The translations under genes were made by a program, and so were the position numbers. A stretch of DNA of 64,000 bases from positions 186,001 to 250,000 of the forward strand of contig NZ_WQOH01000004.1 in assembly GCF_018784445.1 (NCBI RefSeq), given 5' to 3'. This stretch comes from Gemmiger formicilis. GTDB lineage: Bacteria; Bacillota; Clostridia; Oscillospirales; Ruminococcaceae. Every line of letters starts with the position of its first letter. Within the stretch, counting starts at the first letter, position 1. The notes below the pieces were generated by a model. It was not told the origin of the DNA and made no database searches. It saw nothing but the letters and a program-made list of their open reading frames with translations. Below, in pieces: positions 1-9,872 of this stretch.

Positions 1-1
1 C

Positions 2-922
<921 letters not shown>

Positions 923-940
923 TCAACAATACCCGCAGGA

Positions 941-968
941 GCGCGGCGGCAGAGCCGCCGCGCTTTTT
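941..968 (+). terminator. intrinsic terminator after pgk
   Basis: A perfect 10-bp stem (941-950 with 954-963) closes a 3-nt loop and is followed by five T at 964-968. It lies 19 bases after the pgk stop and before tpiA, so tpiA may have partly separate transcription or receive read-through. Confidence 0.9.
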
Positions 969-972
969 ATGT

Positions 973-1002
973 AAAGGCTTCCCCCCTCGAGTGGGAAGGC
1001 TT
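973..1002 (+). repeat. family B hairpin repeat, single-hairpin form
   Basis: Reads AAGGCTTCCCC, short loop, GGGAAGGCTT. It matches the first hairpin of the two-hairpin repeats near 23.4, 33.3 and 47.1 kb, but the second hairpin is absent. It sits just ahead of the tpiA ribosome binding site. Confidence 0.55.
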
Positions 1003-1023
1003 ATTATGGAAGGAGTAATTACC

Positions 1024-1794
1024 ATGGATAAACAGAACCGCAAAGCCATCATTGCTGGCAACTGGAAAATGAACAAGACCGCTACCGAGGCCAAGGCCCT
1101 CATCAGCGAGCTGATCCCCGCTGTCAAGGACGCCGGCTGCGAGGTCGTTATCTGCGTTCCCTTCACCGACCTGGTCACCGCTGTCGAGATGACCAAGGGC
1201 ACCAACATCCATGTCGGTGCCGAGAATGTCCACTTTGAGAAGTCCGGCGCCTTCACCGGCGAAATTTCCGCCGATATGCTGACCGACCTGGGCGTTGAGT
1301 ACGTCGTGATCGGCCACAGCGAGCGCCGCCAGTACTTTGCCGAGACCAACGAGACTGTCAACAAGCGCACCAAAGCTGCGCTGGCCGGCGGCCTGAAGCC
1401 CATCATCTGCGTTGGCGAGAGCCTGGATCAGCGTGAGCAGGGCGTCACCGAGGAACTGGTCCGTATGCAGGTCAAGATTGCCCTGAACGGCGTGACCGCT
1501 GACGAACTGAAGAACGTCGTTATCGCCTACGAGCCCATCTGGGCCATCGGCACCGGCAAGACCGCTACCGCTGACCAGGCCGAGGAAGTCTGCGCCGCCA
1601 TCCGCAAGGTCGTCGGCGAGCTGTACGGCGAGGACGCCGCCAAGGCCCTGACCGTCCAGTACGGCGGCAGCATGAACCCGAAGAACGCTGAGGAACTGCT
1701 GAGCAAGCCCGATGTTGACGGCGGCCTGATCGGCGGCGCGTCCCTGAAGGCTGACCAGTTTGCTGTTATCGTGGACGCTGCTACCAAAGGCTAA
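1024..1794 (+). CDS. tpiA: triosephosphate isomerase
   Basis: Interconverts dihydroxyacetone phosphate and glyceraldehyde 3-phosphate. The protein has 256 residues, the usual TIM length. Catalytic features are visible: AGNWKMNKT with the active-site Lys near residue 15, VIGHSERR with the His, and [11 protein letters not shown] with the Glu, then the phosphate-binding VQYGGSMNP and GGLIGGASL near the C-terminus. ATG at 1024 is chosen because GGAAGGAG (1008-1015) lies at good distance; in-frame ATGs at 919 and 1006 would add residues not found in the family. It stands between pgk and gpmI in a glycolytic cluster. Confidence 0.97.
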   Translation: MDKQNRKAIIAGNWKMNKTATEAKALISELIPAVKDAGCEVVICVPFTDLVTAVEMTKGTNIHVGAENVHFEKSGAFTGEISADMLTDLGVEYVVIGHSERRQYFAETNETVNKRTKAALAGGLKPIICVGESLDQREQGVTEELVRMQVKIALNGVTADELKNVVIAYEPIWAIGTGKTATADQAEEVCAAIRKVVGELYGEDAAKALTVQYGGSMNPKNAEELLSKPDVDGGLIGGASLKADQFAVIVDAATKG

Positions 1795-1815
1795 ATTGCG
1801 TTTTCCCGGAATGTT

Positions 1816-1864
1816 TGTAGGGAACGCATATATGCGTCCCGGCAGCGTGACGGCCGCCCCTACA
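1816..1864 (+). repeat. family A TGTAGGG hairpin repeat
   Basis: Starts TGTAGGG and ends CCCTACA. The inner palindrome is built on ACGCATATATGCGT, a core unlike the GGGCATGCCC core of other copies, but it pairs with itself in the same way. It fills the gap between tpiA and gpmI. Confidence 0.7.
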
Positions 1865-1891
1865 ACCCTATTATTAAGGAGTTTCAATTTT

Positions 1892-3418
1892 ATGTCCAAA
1901 AAACCTGTTATGCTCTGCATTATGGACGGCTTCGGCTGGACGCCCGACAAGACCTTCGGCAATGCCGTGGCCGCCGCCAACAAGCCCAACTTGGATAAGC
2001 TGTTCGCCAACTACCCCATGACCACCATTGAGGCATCCGGCATGGCTGTCGGCCTGCCCGACGGCCAGATGGGCAACTCTGAGGTCGGCCACACCAACAT
2101 GGGCGCCGGCCGCATTGTCTACCAGCAGCTGACTCTCATCACCAAGTCCATTAAGGACGGCGAGATGCTGAAAAACCCGGTGCTGGTCAAGAACATGAAG
2201 GCTGCTATCGACGCAGGCAAGGCCATCCATCTGATGGGCCTGGTCGGCACCGGCGGTGTCCACAGCCACGCCGACCACTGGTTCGGCGTGCTGGAAATGG
2301 CTAAGCACATGGGCGCGAAGGACGTCTACCTGCACTGCATCATGGACGGCCGTGACACCGATCCCCACAGCGGCAAGGGCTTCCTGGCTGACCTGCAGGC
2401 CAAGCTGGACGAGCTGGGCATCGGCAAGATCGCCAGTGTCTCCGGCCGTTACTACGCCATGGACCGCGACAACAACTGGGACCGTGAGGAAAAAGCTTAC
2501 GCCGCCTTTGTCTACGGCGAGGGCAACCACGCCGCCAACGCGCAGGAGGCCATTGAGGCCAGCTACGCCGCCGACGTGACCGACGAGTTCGTCATCCCCG
2601 TTGTCACCTGCGAGGGCGGCCGCGTCGAGGATGGCGACACCGTCATCTTCATGAACTTCCGCCCCGACCGTGCCCGCCAGATGACCCGCATCTTCTGCGA
2701 TGACGCCTTCACCGGCTTTGAGCGCCGCGGCGGCCGCAAGCAGGTCAACTACGTCTGCATGGCCGAGTACGACGCCACGATGCCCAACTGCGAAGTTGCG
2801 TATCCCCCCGTTGAGCTGAAGAACACCCTGGGCGAGTACCTGGCCGCCAACGGCAAGACCCAGCTGCGCATTGCCGAGACCGAGAAATACGCTCATGTGA
2901 CCTTCTTCTTCAACGGCGGCGTCGAGCAGCCCTGCGAGGGCGAGGATCGCAAGGTCATCCCCAGCCCGAAGGTTGCCACCTACGACCTGAAGCCCGAGAT
3001 GAGCGCCTATGAGGTCGCCGACGAGTGCAAGGCCCGCATCGAGAGCGGCAAGTATGATGTCATCATCCTGAACTTCGCCAACTGCGATATGGTCGGCCAC
3101 ACCGGCGTGTTTGATGCCGCTGTCAAGGCCGTTGAGGCTGTTGACAAGTGCGTCGGCGAAGTCACCGACGCCGTGCTGAACGCAGGCGGTGTGGTCTTCC
3201 TGACCGCCGACCACGGCAACGCCGAGAAGATGAAGAACCCCGATGGTTCTCCCTTCACGGCCCACACCACCAACGTCGTGCCCTTCGCGGTCATCGGCGC
3301 TGGCGACGTGAAGCTGCGCGAGGGCGGCTGCCTGGCGGACATCGCCCCCACCATGCTGCCCTATATCGGCCTGCCCGTCCCCGCGGAAATGACCGGCAAG
3401 AGCATTATTGTGGAATAA
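1892..3418 (+). CDS. gpmI: 2,3-bisphosphoglycerate-independent phosphoglycerate mutase
   Basis: Metal-dependent mutase of the alkaline phosphatase superfamily; interconverts 3- and 2-phosphoglycerate. The 508-residue length matches the family. Seen: MDGFGW with the first metal-binding Asp near residue 12, QMGNSEVGH with the phosphorylated Ser near 63, HSHADH, MDGRDTDP, the arginine pair in NFRPDRARQ, and the C-terminal metal ligands in FANCDMVGHTG and LTADHGNAE. ATG at 1892 follows AAGGAG (1876-1881); the upstream frame only reads through the repeat. A terminator ends the glycolytic cluster. Confidence 0.97.
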   Translation: MSKKPVMLCIMDGFGWTPDKTFGNAVAAANKPNLDKLFANYPMTTIEASGMAVGLPDGQMGNSEVGHTNMGAGRIVYQQLTLITKSIKDGEMLKNPVLVKNMKAAIDAGKAIHLMGLVGTGGVHSHADHWFGVLEMAKHMGAKDVYLHCIMDGRDTDPHSGKGFLADLQAKLDELGIGKIASVSGRYYAMDRDNNWDREEKAYAAFVYGEGNHAANAQEAIEASYAADVTDEFVIPVVTCEGGRVEDGDTVIFMNFRPDRARQMTRIFCDDAFTGFERRGGRKQVNYVCMAEYDATMPNCEVAYPPVELKNTLGEYLAANGKTQLRIAETEKYAHVTFFFNGGVEQPCEGEDRKVIPSPKVATYDLKPEMSAYEVADECKARIESGKYDVIILNFANCDMVGHTGVFDAAVKAVEAVDKCVGEVTDAVLNAGGVVFLTADHGNAEKMKNPDGSPFTAHTTNVVPFAVIGAGDVKLREGGCLADIAPTMLPYIGLPVPAEMTGKSIIVE

Positions 3419-3435
3419 TTTAACAATGCATCCCC

Positions 3436-3464
3436 GCGGCGGGCCGTTTGGCCCGCCGCCTTTT
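3436..3464 (+). terminator. intrinsic terminator after gpmI
   Basis: Perfect 10-bp GC stem (3436-3445 with 3450-3459), 4-nt loop, then C and four T. It closes the glycolysis cluster before the glycan region. Confidence 0.9.
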
Positions 3465-3469
3465 GTGTT

Positions 3470-3557
3470 TGTAGGGGCCGGGCATGCCCGGCCCGCAGCT
3501 TTCCCATAAGAAACCATTCGCCCTACACACGCGGGCCACAGATGTGCGGCCTCTACA
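3470..3557 (+). repeat. family A repeat, GCCGGGCATGCCCGGC core
   Basis: TGTAGGGGCCGGGCATGCCC and its complement form a long palindrome, followed by CGCAG and a tail containing TTTCCCATAA. The tail recurs in the copy at 28608. The distal end CTCTACA closes the unit. Confidence 0.75.
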
Positions 3558-3573
3558 AATGCATCGCGCACCC

Positions 3574-3602
3574 TTGCTATTTTCCCCCAAATGCGGTATA
3601 GT
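3574..3602 (+). promoter_or_regulatory. probable promoter of the 3640 membrane gene
   Basis: TTGCTA (3574-3579), 17-base spacer, TATAGT (3597-3602). The segment from the -35 to about 3608 closely resembles the promoter at 15536-15570 (C-rich spacer, CGGTATA, TTATCTT), suggesting shared control of two glycan transcription units. Confidence 0.75.
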
Positions 3603-3639
3603 TATCTTAACTGAACATATCCGATTTAGGAGAAACTGC

Positions 3640-5268
3640 ATGAAACAACAAACAAAGGGCGGGGCGCTGCACAAGGTCTGGCAGGCGCTGCCGTGGCTGT
3701 GGATGGCGGCAGCGTACCTGTTTGACCTGTGGTATCAGCTGGTGCCCGGCAAATGGATCGTCGATTCCGACCTTGCCTCGGAAATGATCCTCTCCGACCT
3801 GCTCAACAAAGAGGGAACCATCATCAGCCATAACTGGTTCTACTCCACCGAGCTGAAAGTCGTCAACCTGCAATGGTTCTACCGCCTGGGGCTGCGGATT
3901 TTCCCTAATGACTGGCACCTGGCCCGCACGTTTGGCATGGCCATCACGCTGGCGCTGTTCGCGGCGGCCATGCTCTTTTTCGTCAAATGCGCGGGGCTGG
4001 GGCGCGCGGGCCTGTGGATGGTCGGTACGCTGCTGTGGCCCTTCGGACAGCATTACCTGGTCTACGCGATCTACGGCGGCTATTATCTCGTTTATACGTT
4101 CTTTTATATGCTGGTACTGGCGCTGGTGCTGCGCAGCCTGAACGCCGATAAAAAGCACTGCGCCCTGCAATGGGTGCTGGCTTGCGTCATCACGGCGGTG
4201 GCCGGCATGAACGGCGTCAAGCAGCTCATGGTGTTCCACGCGCCGCTCTGTCTGGCAGCGGCCATTCTGCTGGTGTTGGCACTGCACAGCTGCGGCAAGA
4301 CCAACTGGAAGGCCGCCCTGGACGCCAGCCGCAAAGAAGTTCGTTTGTTTGCGGCGTCGCTGGTCACGGCGGTGGCCGCTGCGGCGGGATACTTCGTCAG
4401 CAACGCGGTTTTGTCCCGGATGTATGACTTCAAATCCTATAACTTCATCGTCTGGAACCGCGACGAGGATTGGTTCACCCTCGACCGCATCCTGATGGAC
4501 TTCTTCCATGAGTTTGGCTACGAGAACGGCTCCGGTGTGTTCCACTTCGGCGGCATTGCGGCGGCCGTGGGCCTGCTGCTGGGCTGCTGGATGTTCTTCT
4601 GCATCGTGCGGCTGCTGCTGCGGCTGGACAAGCTGGAACGCAACGACAAGCTGCTGGTGCTGCTGCTCGTCGCCATGCTGGCGGTCTGCGGCGTGGCCTA
4701 CACCTACTTCCACGAGTATTACCTCTACTTCTGGCTCATGAATATGCCGGTGGCCATCGCCGTGATGGCGGTGGAGATCAAGACCGAGGACTTCCACATC
4801 CTGGGTGCCCGGCAGCTGCTGGGCGTGGGGCTGGCGGCCTGCTTTACGCTCTGCGCTGTCAGCACGGTACGCCAGGAGCAGGAACACCCCTACCTGGCCC
4901 ACAAGGGGCTGAACACCGCCGCCGAATGGCTGGTGGACAACGGCTATACCCAGGGCTATTCCACATTCTGGAACGGCAATGCCATGACCGAGTTGACCAG
5001 CGGCAAGCTGGAAGTCTGGACGCTGCAATCGCTGGACCGCGACGATGTGCCCAACTGGCTGCAGCCCAAGAGCCACCTGACCACCGACCCGGAGCACCCC
5101 TTCCTGCTCATCGACACCGAGACGGATGGCCCGGCAGAGAACGCCAAGCTAATCCAGTACGGTGACTGCACCGAGGTGTACAACGATGGCCGCTATGTCA
5201 TCTACGATTTCGCCGATGCGGACGCCTTGCACGCAGCGGCCCAGGCGGCAGCGGATGCAAAACAATAA
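3640..5268 (+). CDS. polytopic membrane protein, GT-C glycosyltransferase-like
   Basis: 542 residues with about ten hydrophobic segments. The arrangement resembles GT-C enzymes that take sugars from lipid carriers: a first TM helix, then an outside loop with acidic residues (VDSDLASEM) and many TM helices. A more soluble C-terminal part begins near residue 425. No diagnostic motif was recognised, so the enzymatic role is inference from topology and context. ATG at 3640 is preceded by TTAGGAG. It precedes a sugar amidotransferase gene with a repeat between them. It could instead be an uncharacterised membrane protein with no transferase activity. Confidence 0.6.
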   Translation: MKQQTKGGALHKVWQALPWLWMAAAYLFDLWYQLVPGKWIVDSDLASEMILSDLLNKEGTIISHNWFYSTELKVVNLQWFYRLGLRIFPNDWHLARTFGMAITLALFAAAMLFFVKCAGLGRAGLWMVGTLLWPFGQHYLVYAIYGGYYLVYTFFYMLVLALVLRSLNADKKHCALQWVLACVITAVAGMNGVKQLMVFHAPLCLAAAILLVLALHSCGKTNWKAALDASRKEVRLFAASLVTAVAAAAGYFVSNAVLSRMYDFKSYNFIVWNRDEDWFTLDRILMDFFHEFGYENGSGVFHFGGIAAAVGLLLGCWMFFCIVRLLLRLDKLERNDKLLVLLLVAMLAVCGVAYTYFHEYYLYFWLMNMPVAIAVMAVEIKTEDFHILGARQLLGVGLAACFTLCAVSTVRQEQEHPYLAHKGLNTAAEWLVDNGYTQGYSTFWNGNAMTELTSGKLEVWTLQSLDRDDVPNWLQPKSHLTTDPEHPFLLIDTETDGPAENAKLIQYGDCTEVYNDGRYVIYDFADADALHAAAQAAADAKQ

Positions 5269-5285
5269 GACAAGACACCATGTTA

Positions 5286-5344
5286 TATAGGGGCGGATGC
5301 TTGCAACCGCCCGCGGGGCGTCGAGGACGCCGCCCCCCTGCAAC
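5286..5344 (+). repeat. family A repeat, variant cores
   Basis: Two adjacent palindromic modules: TAGGGGCGGATGCTTGCAAC followed by CGCCCGC, then GGGGCGTCGAGGACGCC with a C-rich end. The second module is the reverse of the GGCGTCCTCGACGCC core at 27051 and 60551. Lies between the 3640 and 5382 genes. Confidence 0.65.
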
Positions 5345-5381
5345 CGAACCCGATACTATATATAAATTAAGGAGATTTCAT

Positions 5382-6503
5382 ATGCGTTACTGCAAAAAAT
5401 GTACGATGCCCGACACCCGGCCCGGTATCACCTTTGACGCCGAGGGCGTGTGCAGCGCCTGCCGCCACTACGAGAACCGCAAAAACGTCGACTGGGACGC
5501 CCGCTTCAAGGAGTTTGAGGCCTACTGCGACAAATACCGCGGCATGAACGGCCCCGGCGGCTATGACTGCGCCGTCGCCGTCTCCGGCGGCAAGGACAGC
5601 CACTTCCAGGTCTGGATGCTCAAGGAAGTCATGCACATGAACCCCATCCTGTTCAGCGTCGAGGACAACTTCCCCATGACGCAGGCGGGTATCCACAACC
5701 TCAAGAACATCAGCGAGGAGTTCGGCTGCACCATCATCTCCTGCAAGCCTAACATCAAAGTCCAGAAGGTCCTGATGCGCAAATTCTTTGAGAAATACGG
5801 CAAGCCGACCTGGTACGTCGACCGCCTGATCTACACCTTCCCGCTGCACATGGCGGCTAAGTTCAACACCCCTATGCTCTGCTACGGCGAGAACGTCAGC
5901 TTTGAGTACGGCGGCAACGCCGACAAGGAAACCTACTCCGCCATGGATCAGATCGAGAACGGCGTCGCTGTGGGCATGCCCATGGACGAGCTGCTGGGCG
6001 ACGGCGTGACCGAGAAGGACCTGTCCCTGACGCTGGCCCCCAGCGCCGAGGAGCGCGCCAAGCTCGACCCGTTCTACATGAGTTACTTTGTGCCCTGGAA
6101 CAGCTACAAGAACTACCAGATCGCCAAGGCCCACGGCTTCCACGACCTTACCCACGAGTGGGACCGCACCCACCACGCCGAGAACTTCGACCAGATCGAC
6201 TCCCGCGCGTACCTGGTGCATTCCTGGCTGAAATACCCGAAGTTCGGCCACGCCGCCGCCACCGACTATACTGCCCGCTACATCCGCTACGGCATGATGA
6301 CCCGCGAGGAAGCTATCCCCATCATCAAGGCCCGCGACGGCAAGCTGGATCCGCTCTGCGTGCGTGATTTCTGCGATTTCTGCGGCTACACCGAGACGGA
6401 GTTCTGGGCCATCATGGACAAGTTCTACAACCGTGACCTGTTCGAGAAGAACGAGTACGACGAGTGGCAGCTCAAACATCCCATCTGGGAGGAGAACAAG
6501 TAA
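5382..6503 (+). CDS. N-acetyl sugar amidotransferase (WbpG/PseA-like), copy 1
   Basis: 373 residues. Family enzymes turn the N-acetyl group of a nucleotide or lipid sugar into an acetamidino group, using ATP and ammonia from a HisH/HisF pair. Seen: N-terminal metal-knuckle cysteines CKKC (4-7) and CSAC (24-27), and the PP-loop ATP pyrophosphatase motif SGGKDS (68-73). Late cysteines DFCDFC also occur. ATG at 5382 is preceded by AAGGAG. The stop overlaps the next start by one base. A second, longer paralogue is at 12582, next to the HisF/HisH pair. Exact sugar substrate unknown. Confidence 0.88.
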   Translation: MRYCKKCTMPDTRPGITFDAEGVCSACRHYENRKNVDWDARFKEFEAYCDKYRGMNGPGGYDCAVAVSGGKDSHFQVWMLKEVMHMNPILFSVEDNFPMTQAGIHNLKNISEEFGCTIISCKPNIKVQKVLMRKFFEKYGKPTWYVDRLIYTFPLHMAAKFNTPMLCYGENVSFEYGGNADKETYSAMDQIENGVAVGMPMDELLGDGVTEKDLSLTLAPSAEERAKLDPFYMSYFVPWNSYKNYQIAKAHGFHDLTHEWDRTHHAENFDQIDSRAYLVHSWLKYPKFGHAAATDYTARYIRYGMMTREEAIPIIKARDGKLDPLCVRDFCDFCGYTETEFWAIMDKFYNRDLFEKNEYDEWQLKHPIWEENK

Positions 6504-6805
6504 TGGTACGCCATGTCATTTTGTGGAAACTGAAGGATATGCCCGACGCAGAGAAGGCCGCCGTCAAGGCAGGCATCAAAGCCGGGCTGGAAGGTTTGGT
6601 GGGTAAGATCCCCGGTCTGCTGGAAGTCCATGTCTACACCGACGCCCTGCCCAGCAGTGCCAATGCAGACCTGATGCTCGACACGACTTTCACCGATGCC
6701 GCCGCACTGAAAGGCTACTTCACCCACCCGGCCCACGTCGCTGTGGCCGACGGCAAAGTAAGACCATACACGGCGGTACGGACGTGTTTGGATTTTAACG
6801 TGTAA
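6503..6805 (+). CDS. Dabb-family stress-responsive A/B barrel protein
   Basis: A 100-residue protein starting MVRHVILWKLK, with PGLLEVHVYTDAL in the middle and the HPAHVAVAD segment near the end. This pattern is typical of the dimeric alpha-beta barrel Dabb family (ferredoxin-like fold). Members are small, often of unknown function. Its ATG shares one base with the stop of the amidotransferase (TAATG), so it is translationally coupled to it. Any role in sugar modification is only suggested by position. Confidence 0.85.
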   Translation: MVRHVILWKLKDMPDAEKAAVKAGIKAGLEGLVGKIPGLLEVHVYTDALPSSANADLMLDTTFTDAAALKGYFTHPAHVAVADGKVRPYTAVRTCLDFNV

Positions 6806-6822
6806 GTAAGCAGAAAATAAAA

Positions 6823-6902
6823 TGTAGGGGCGGATTCTATATCCGCCCGTGGACGCTTCCGCAGCCGCGGACTCTGCGGGCGCATATAGAATGCGCCCCT
6901 AC
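6823..6902 (+). repeat. family A repeat, ATTCTATAT core
   Basis: TGTAGGGGCGGATTCTATAT with CCGCCC forms one hairpin, and GGGCGCATATAGAATGCGCCC plus CTAC closes the unit in the opposite sense. The core letters differ from the common CATG core, yet pairing is kept. Confidence 0.7.
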
Positions 6903-6922
6903 GGTATAATGGAGGAATAACC

Positions 6923-8080
6923 ATGACCACCCTCATCCGCGGCGGCCTTATCCATGACGCGGTCCACCGCGGGGCGTATATCGCCGATATCCTGCTGGCG
7001 GGCGGCAAAATTGCCGGCATCGGCACCGATCTGACCGCCCCGGCGGACGCGGAAATCTTCGACGCGGACGGTCTCGACGTCTACCCCGGCTTCGTCGATG
7101 CCCATACTCACATTGGCCTGGACGGCTACGGCATCGGGTACGAGGGCTGCGATTACAACGAAATGAACGATATCTGGACGCCGCAGCTCCGAGCCATCGA
7201 CGGCATCAACCCCCGTGACCCCTCGCTGGCCATTGCCCGCAAGGCGGGCGTCACCTGCGTCTGCACCGGCCCGGGCAGCGCCAATGTGCTGGGCGGCACG
7301 TTTTTAGCCATGAAAACCGTCGGCGACCGCATCGATAACATGATCGTCAAAGACCCTGTTGCCATGAAATGCGCCTTCGGTGAGAACCCCAAGCGCTGCT
7401 ACCGCGACAAGTGCGACTCGACCCGTATGTCCACGGCGGCGTTCCTGCGCGGTGCGCTGATGCAGGCCAAGGACTACGGCGCACGCAAGCAGGCCGCAAA
7501 CGGCGATGTGACCAAGATGCCCGCCTATAACCAGAAGCTCGAGGCCCTGCTGCCGGTGCTGGCAGGGGAGATCCCCCTGAAAGCCCACGCCCACCAGGCA
7601 AACGATATCTTCACTGCGCTGCGCATTGCCCATGAGTTCGGCCTGCGCATCACGCTGGAACACGTCACCGAGGGCCACCTCATTGTGGACGAGCTGGCAA
7701 AAGAAAAAGACGTGCCCATGGCCGTCGGTCCCAGCCTGACCCACGCCAGCAAGTTTGAATTGCAGAACAAATCCTGGGCTACGCCCGGTGTGCTGGCGAA
7801 AGCGGGCTGCCATGTCTCCATCATCACCGATAACTCGGTCATCCCGCAGCAATATCTGCCGCTCTGCGCCGGTATGGCCGTCAAGGCGGGCATGGATGAG
7901 TTTGATGCGCTGAAAGCCATCACCATCAATCCGGCGGAGCATATCGGCGTAGCGGACCGCGTCGGCACGCTGGAGGTGGGCAAGGACGCCGACGTCGTCA
8001 TCACGAACGGCTGCCCCTTTGAGGTACTGACCGAAACGCGGGCTGTTTTCATCGACGGCAATCGCGTCGATACCCTGTAA
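6923..8080 (+). CDS. amidohydrolase-family metal-dependent hydrolase
   Basis: 385 residues. The N-terminal small beta domain (MTTLIRGGLIHD) leads into YPGFVDAHTHIGLDG, the first metal-binding HxH of amidohydrolases, near residues 58-66. Further: KAHAHQAND (metal His), LEHVTEGH, ITDNSVIP (catalytic Asp) and the C-terminal DADVVITNGCPFE that rebuilds the beta domain. It resembles imidazolonepropionase- and prolidase-like members, but the substrate cannot be read. ATG 6923 follows GGAGGA. It stands between repeats, the Dabb gene and an O-antigen ligase-like gene. Confidence 0.85.
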   Translation: MTTLIRGGLIHDAVHRGAYIADILLAGGKIAGIGTDLTAPADAEIFDADGLDVYPGFVDAHTHIGLDGYGIGYEGCDYNEMNDIWTPQLRAIDGINPRDPSLAIARKAGVTCVCTGPGSANVLGGTFLAMKTVGDRIDNMIVKDPVAMKCAFGENPKRCYRDKCDSTRMSTAAFLRGALMQAKDYGARKQAANGDVTKMPAYNQKLEALLPVLAGEIPLKAHAHQANDIFTALRIAHEFGLRITLEHVTEGHLIVDELAKEKDVPMAVGPSLTHASKFELQNKSWATPGVLAKAGCHVSIITDNSVIPQQYLPLCAGMAVKAGMDEFDALKAITINPAEHIGVADRVGTLEVGKDADVVITNGCPFEVLTETRAVFIDGNRVDTL

Positions 8081-8104
8081 AACAACGCTGAAAGGAATTA
8101 TTGT

Positions 8105-9667
8105 ATGCACCTGCCTGAACGCCCGCTGCGCTGCGCCCCCGCAGCCATTGCCGGGAATGTGCTGACGTTGGCGGCGCTTTTGCTGCTGCCGCTGTATATG
8201 CCAAGCGGCTATGTGGGCCTTGTGGATGCAAAATTTCACCTGCTGCTCTGGCTGGCGGGGGCGGGCGCTGCGCTGCTGGTCTGGCGGCTGTGGCTGGGCC
8301 TGCGCGGCCGCGCCCCTGCCGTTCGGCTGGATTTGGCAACCGCATTGCCGTTGCCGGTGCTCTGTTTGAGCTACACGGTGGCCTGGCTCTTTGCCGAGGA
8401 TCGTGCCCTGGCCCTGTGGGGGCTGGCGGGACGGTACAACGGCCTGCTGATGCTGCTTGCCTGCACGGTGCTTTACTTTGTGGTGCGGCTGGTGGGTGGC
8501 GGTGTGCCCTCGGTGTGGTTCGGGCGGTTGCTGGCGGGCGCGGGCTGCGCCGTCACGCTGTTGAGCTGGCTGAACTTTTTCATGGCCGATCCGCTGGACG
8601 CCTATTACAGCTTTCTGCCCGGCAGGGGCGGGCTATTTCTGGGCACGGTGGGCAACATCAATTTTTACGGTGCACTGTTGGATATCTGCCTGCCCATCGC
8701 TGTGTGGGAGCTGCTGACTGCCCCCGACCGGGACACCGCCCGGCGGTGGGGTGCGGTGTCCGTTTGCCTGGGCACCGGGCTGATTGCGGCGGGCAGCGAC
8801 GCCGCCTGGCTCGGGGCCGTTTGCGCGGTGTGGGCGCTCTGCATGGCACGGCGTGTCACGGCGGGGCGGCTGGCCCGGCTGCTCTTCGCGGGAGGGGCCT
8901 GGGCGCTCTGCGCCGCTGCGGCGGGTCTGCTGGCCCGCTGGCTGCCCATCCGCACCGAATGGCGCACCCTGTCCGGGCTTGTCACACAGCTGTTCCCCGC
9001 GCTGGCGGTGGCAGGGGTGCTTTTTGCGCTGGGCGCACTGCTGCGCCGCTGGCCCACGGCCCGCAGCTGGCGAGCCGCGCGGGTGCTGGGTGTCCTGACC
9101 GTTTTACTGGCGGCTGAGCTGTTTGTAGCGGCAAATTTCACGAGCATTCTGCCCGAATCCCTTGCTGCCTCGCTGCGGTTTGACGACCAGTGGGGTTCCA
9201 ACCGCGGCTTTGCGTGGAAGCGCCTTTGGACCGTCTACAAGGACGATTTGACGCCGCTGCAGATGGTGTTCGGCCTGGGCGGCGACGCAACCAACGCGCG
9301 GCTGAACATTGATGATTATTCTGTCAAATATATGACGCTGCTCAACGGCGACATTTTTGACTCGGCCCACAACGAGTATTTGCAGCACCTGCTTTGCGGC
9401 GGTGCGGTGGGCCTGGCTGCCTGGCTGGCATTTCTGGCCGGGCATATCCGCCGTGGGCTGCGGACTGCGCCCGGGCTGGCACTGGCAGTTTTCGGGTATG
9501 CGGTGCAGGCGTTTTTCAGTATCAGTATGCCCGGTGTGCTGCCGCTGGTGTTTGTGTTGGCGGCCCTCTGTGTAAAGCCGCAGCCCCTGGCTGCCCGGGG
9601 AGAGTACCGATGCCTGCTGGGCCTGGCCCTGGCCGCCCCGCCGGTAATGCTGCTGGCGGCGCTATAA
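8105..9667 (+). CDS. O-antigen ligase/polymerase-like membrane protein (Wzy_C)
   Basis: 520 residues, about twelve TM segments. The large loop contains FDSAHNEYLQHLLCGG, matching the conserved H-N-x-x-L motif of the Wzy_C/WaaL family, which joins or polymerises lipid-linked glycans outside the cytoplasmic membrane. In a Gram-positive it would attach or polymerise a surface polysaccharide, or act on teichoic-acid-like polymers. It follows the amidohydrolase by 24 bases and precedes a repeat and the sortase locus. Start ATG 8105 has an AAAGGA site upstream. Confidence 0.8.
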   Translation: MHLPERPLRCAPAAIAGNVLTLAALLLLPLYMPSGYVGLVDAKFHLLLWLAGAGAALLVWRLWLGLRGRAPAVRLDLATALPLPVLCLSYTVAWLFAEDRALALWGLAGRYNGLLMLLACTVLYFVVRLVGGGVPSVWFGRLLAGAGCAVTLLSWLNFFMADPLDAYYSFLPGRGGLFLGTVGNINFYGALLDICLPIAVWELLTAPDRDTARRWGAVSVCLGTGLIAAGSDAAWLGAVCAVWALCMARRVTAGRLARLLFAGGAWALCAAAAGLLARWLPIRTEWRTLSGLVTQLFPALAVAGVLFALGALLRRWPTARSWRAARVLGVLTVLLAAELFVAANFTSILPESLAASLRFDDQWGSNRGFAWKRLWTVYKDDLTPLQMVFGLGGDATNARLNIDDYSVKYMTLLNGDIFDSAHNEYLQHLLCGGAVGLAAWLAFLAGHIRRGLRTAPGLALAVFGYAVQAFFSISMPGVLPLVFVLAALCVKPQPLAARGEYRCLLGLALAAPPVMLLAAL

Positions 9668-9690
9668 AAGAATCGTATCGAAAAATGTGC

Positions 9691-9799
9691 GGTAGGGGCG
9701 GGGCTCTGCTCCGCCCGTGGTCGCTTGCCTTTTGGAGAGCTTTCCCGGAAAGGGGATACAAGAGTAAGCCGCCGAGCGGAGCAGAGCCCCGCCCCTGCG
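9691..9799 (+). repeat. family A repeat with a 21-bp perfect inverted repeat
   Basis: AGGGGCGGGGCTCTGCTCC plus GC at 9694-9714 is the exact reverse complement of 9776-9796. Each arm is also a smaller palindrome around TCTGCT. The 61-base centre is not repeated. It may act as a terminator for the ligase-like gene, although no T run follows. Confidence 0.75.
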
Positions 9800-9872
9800 T
9801 TGAAAACGCTGTGACCCCTAAATAGTGTACAAAAGTGTGAAAGAAAATGTGGATTATTGGTGAAAATGTGAA

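Noticed and set aside
1874-3571. Long minus-strand open frame opposite gpmI, and similar ones opposite other genes
   Set aside because: GC-rich codon bias leaves long open frames on the other strand. They lack ribosome sites and have no recognisable family.
6905-6910. TATAAT as -10 of the amidohydrolase gene
   Set aside because: RNA would start after the ribosome site, about 6 bases before the ATG. It is the flank of a repeat, not a usable promoter for this start.
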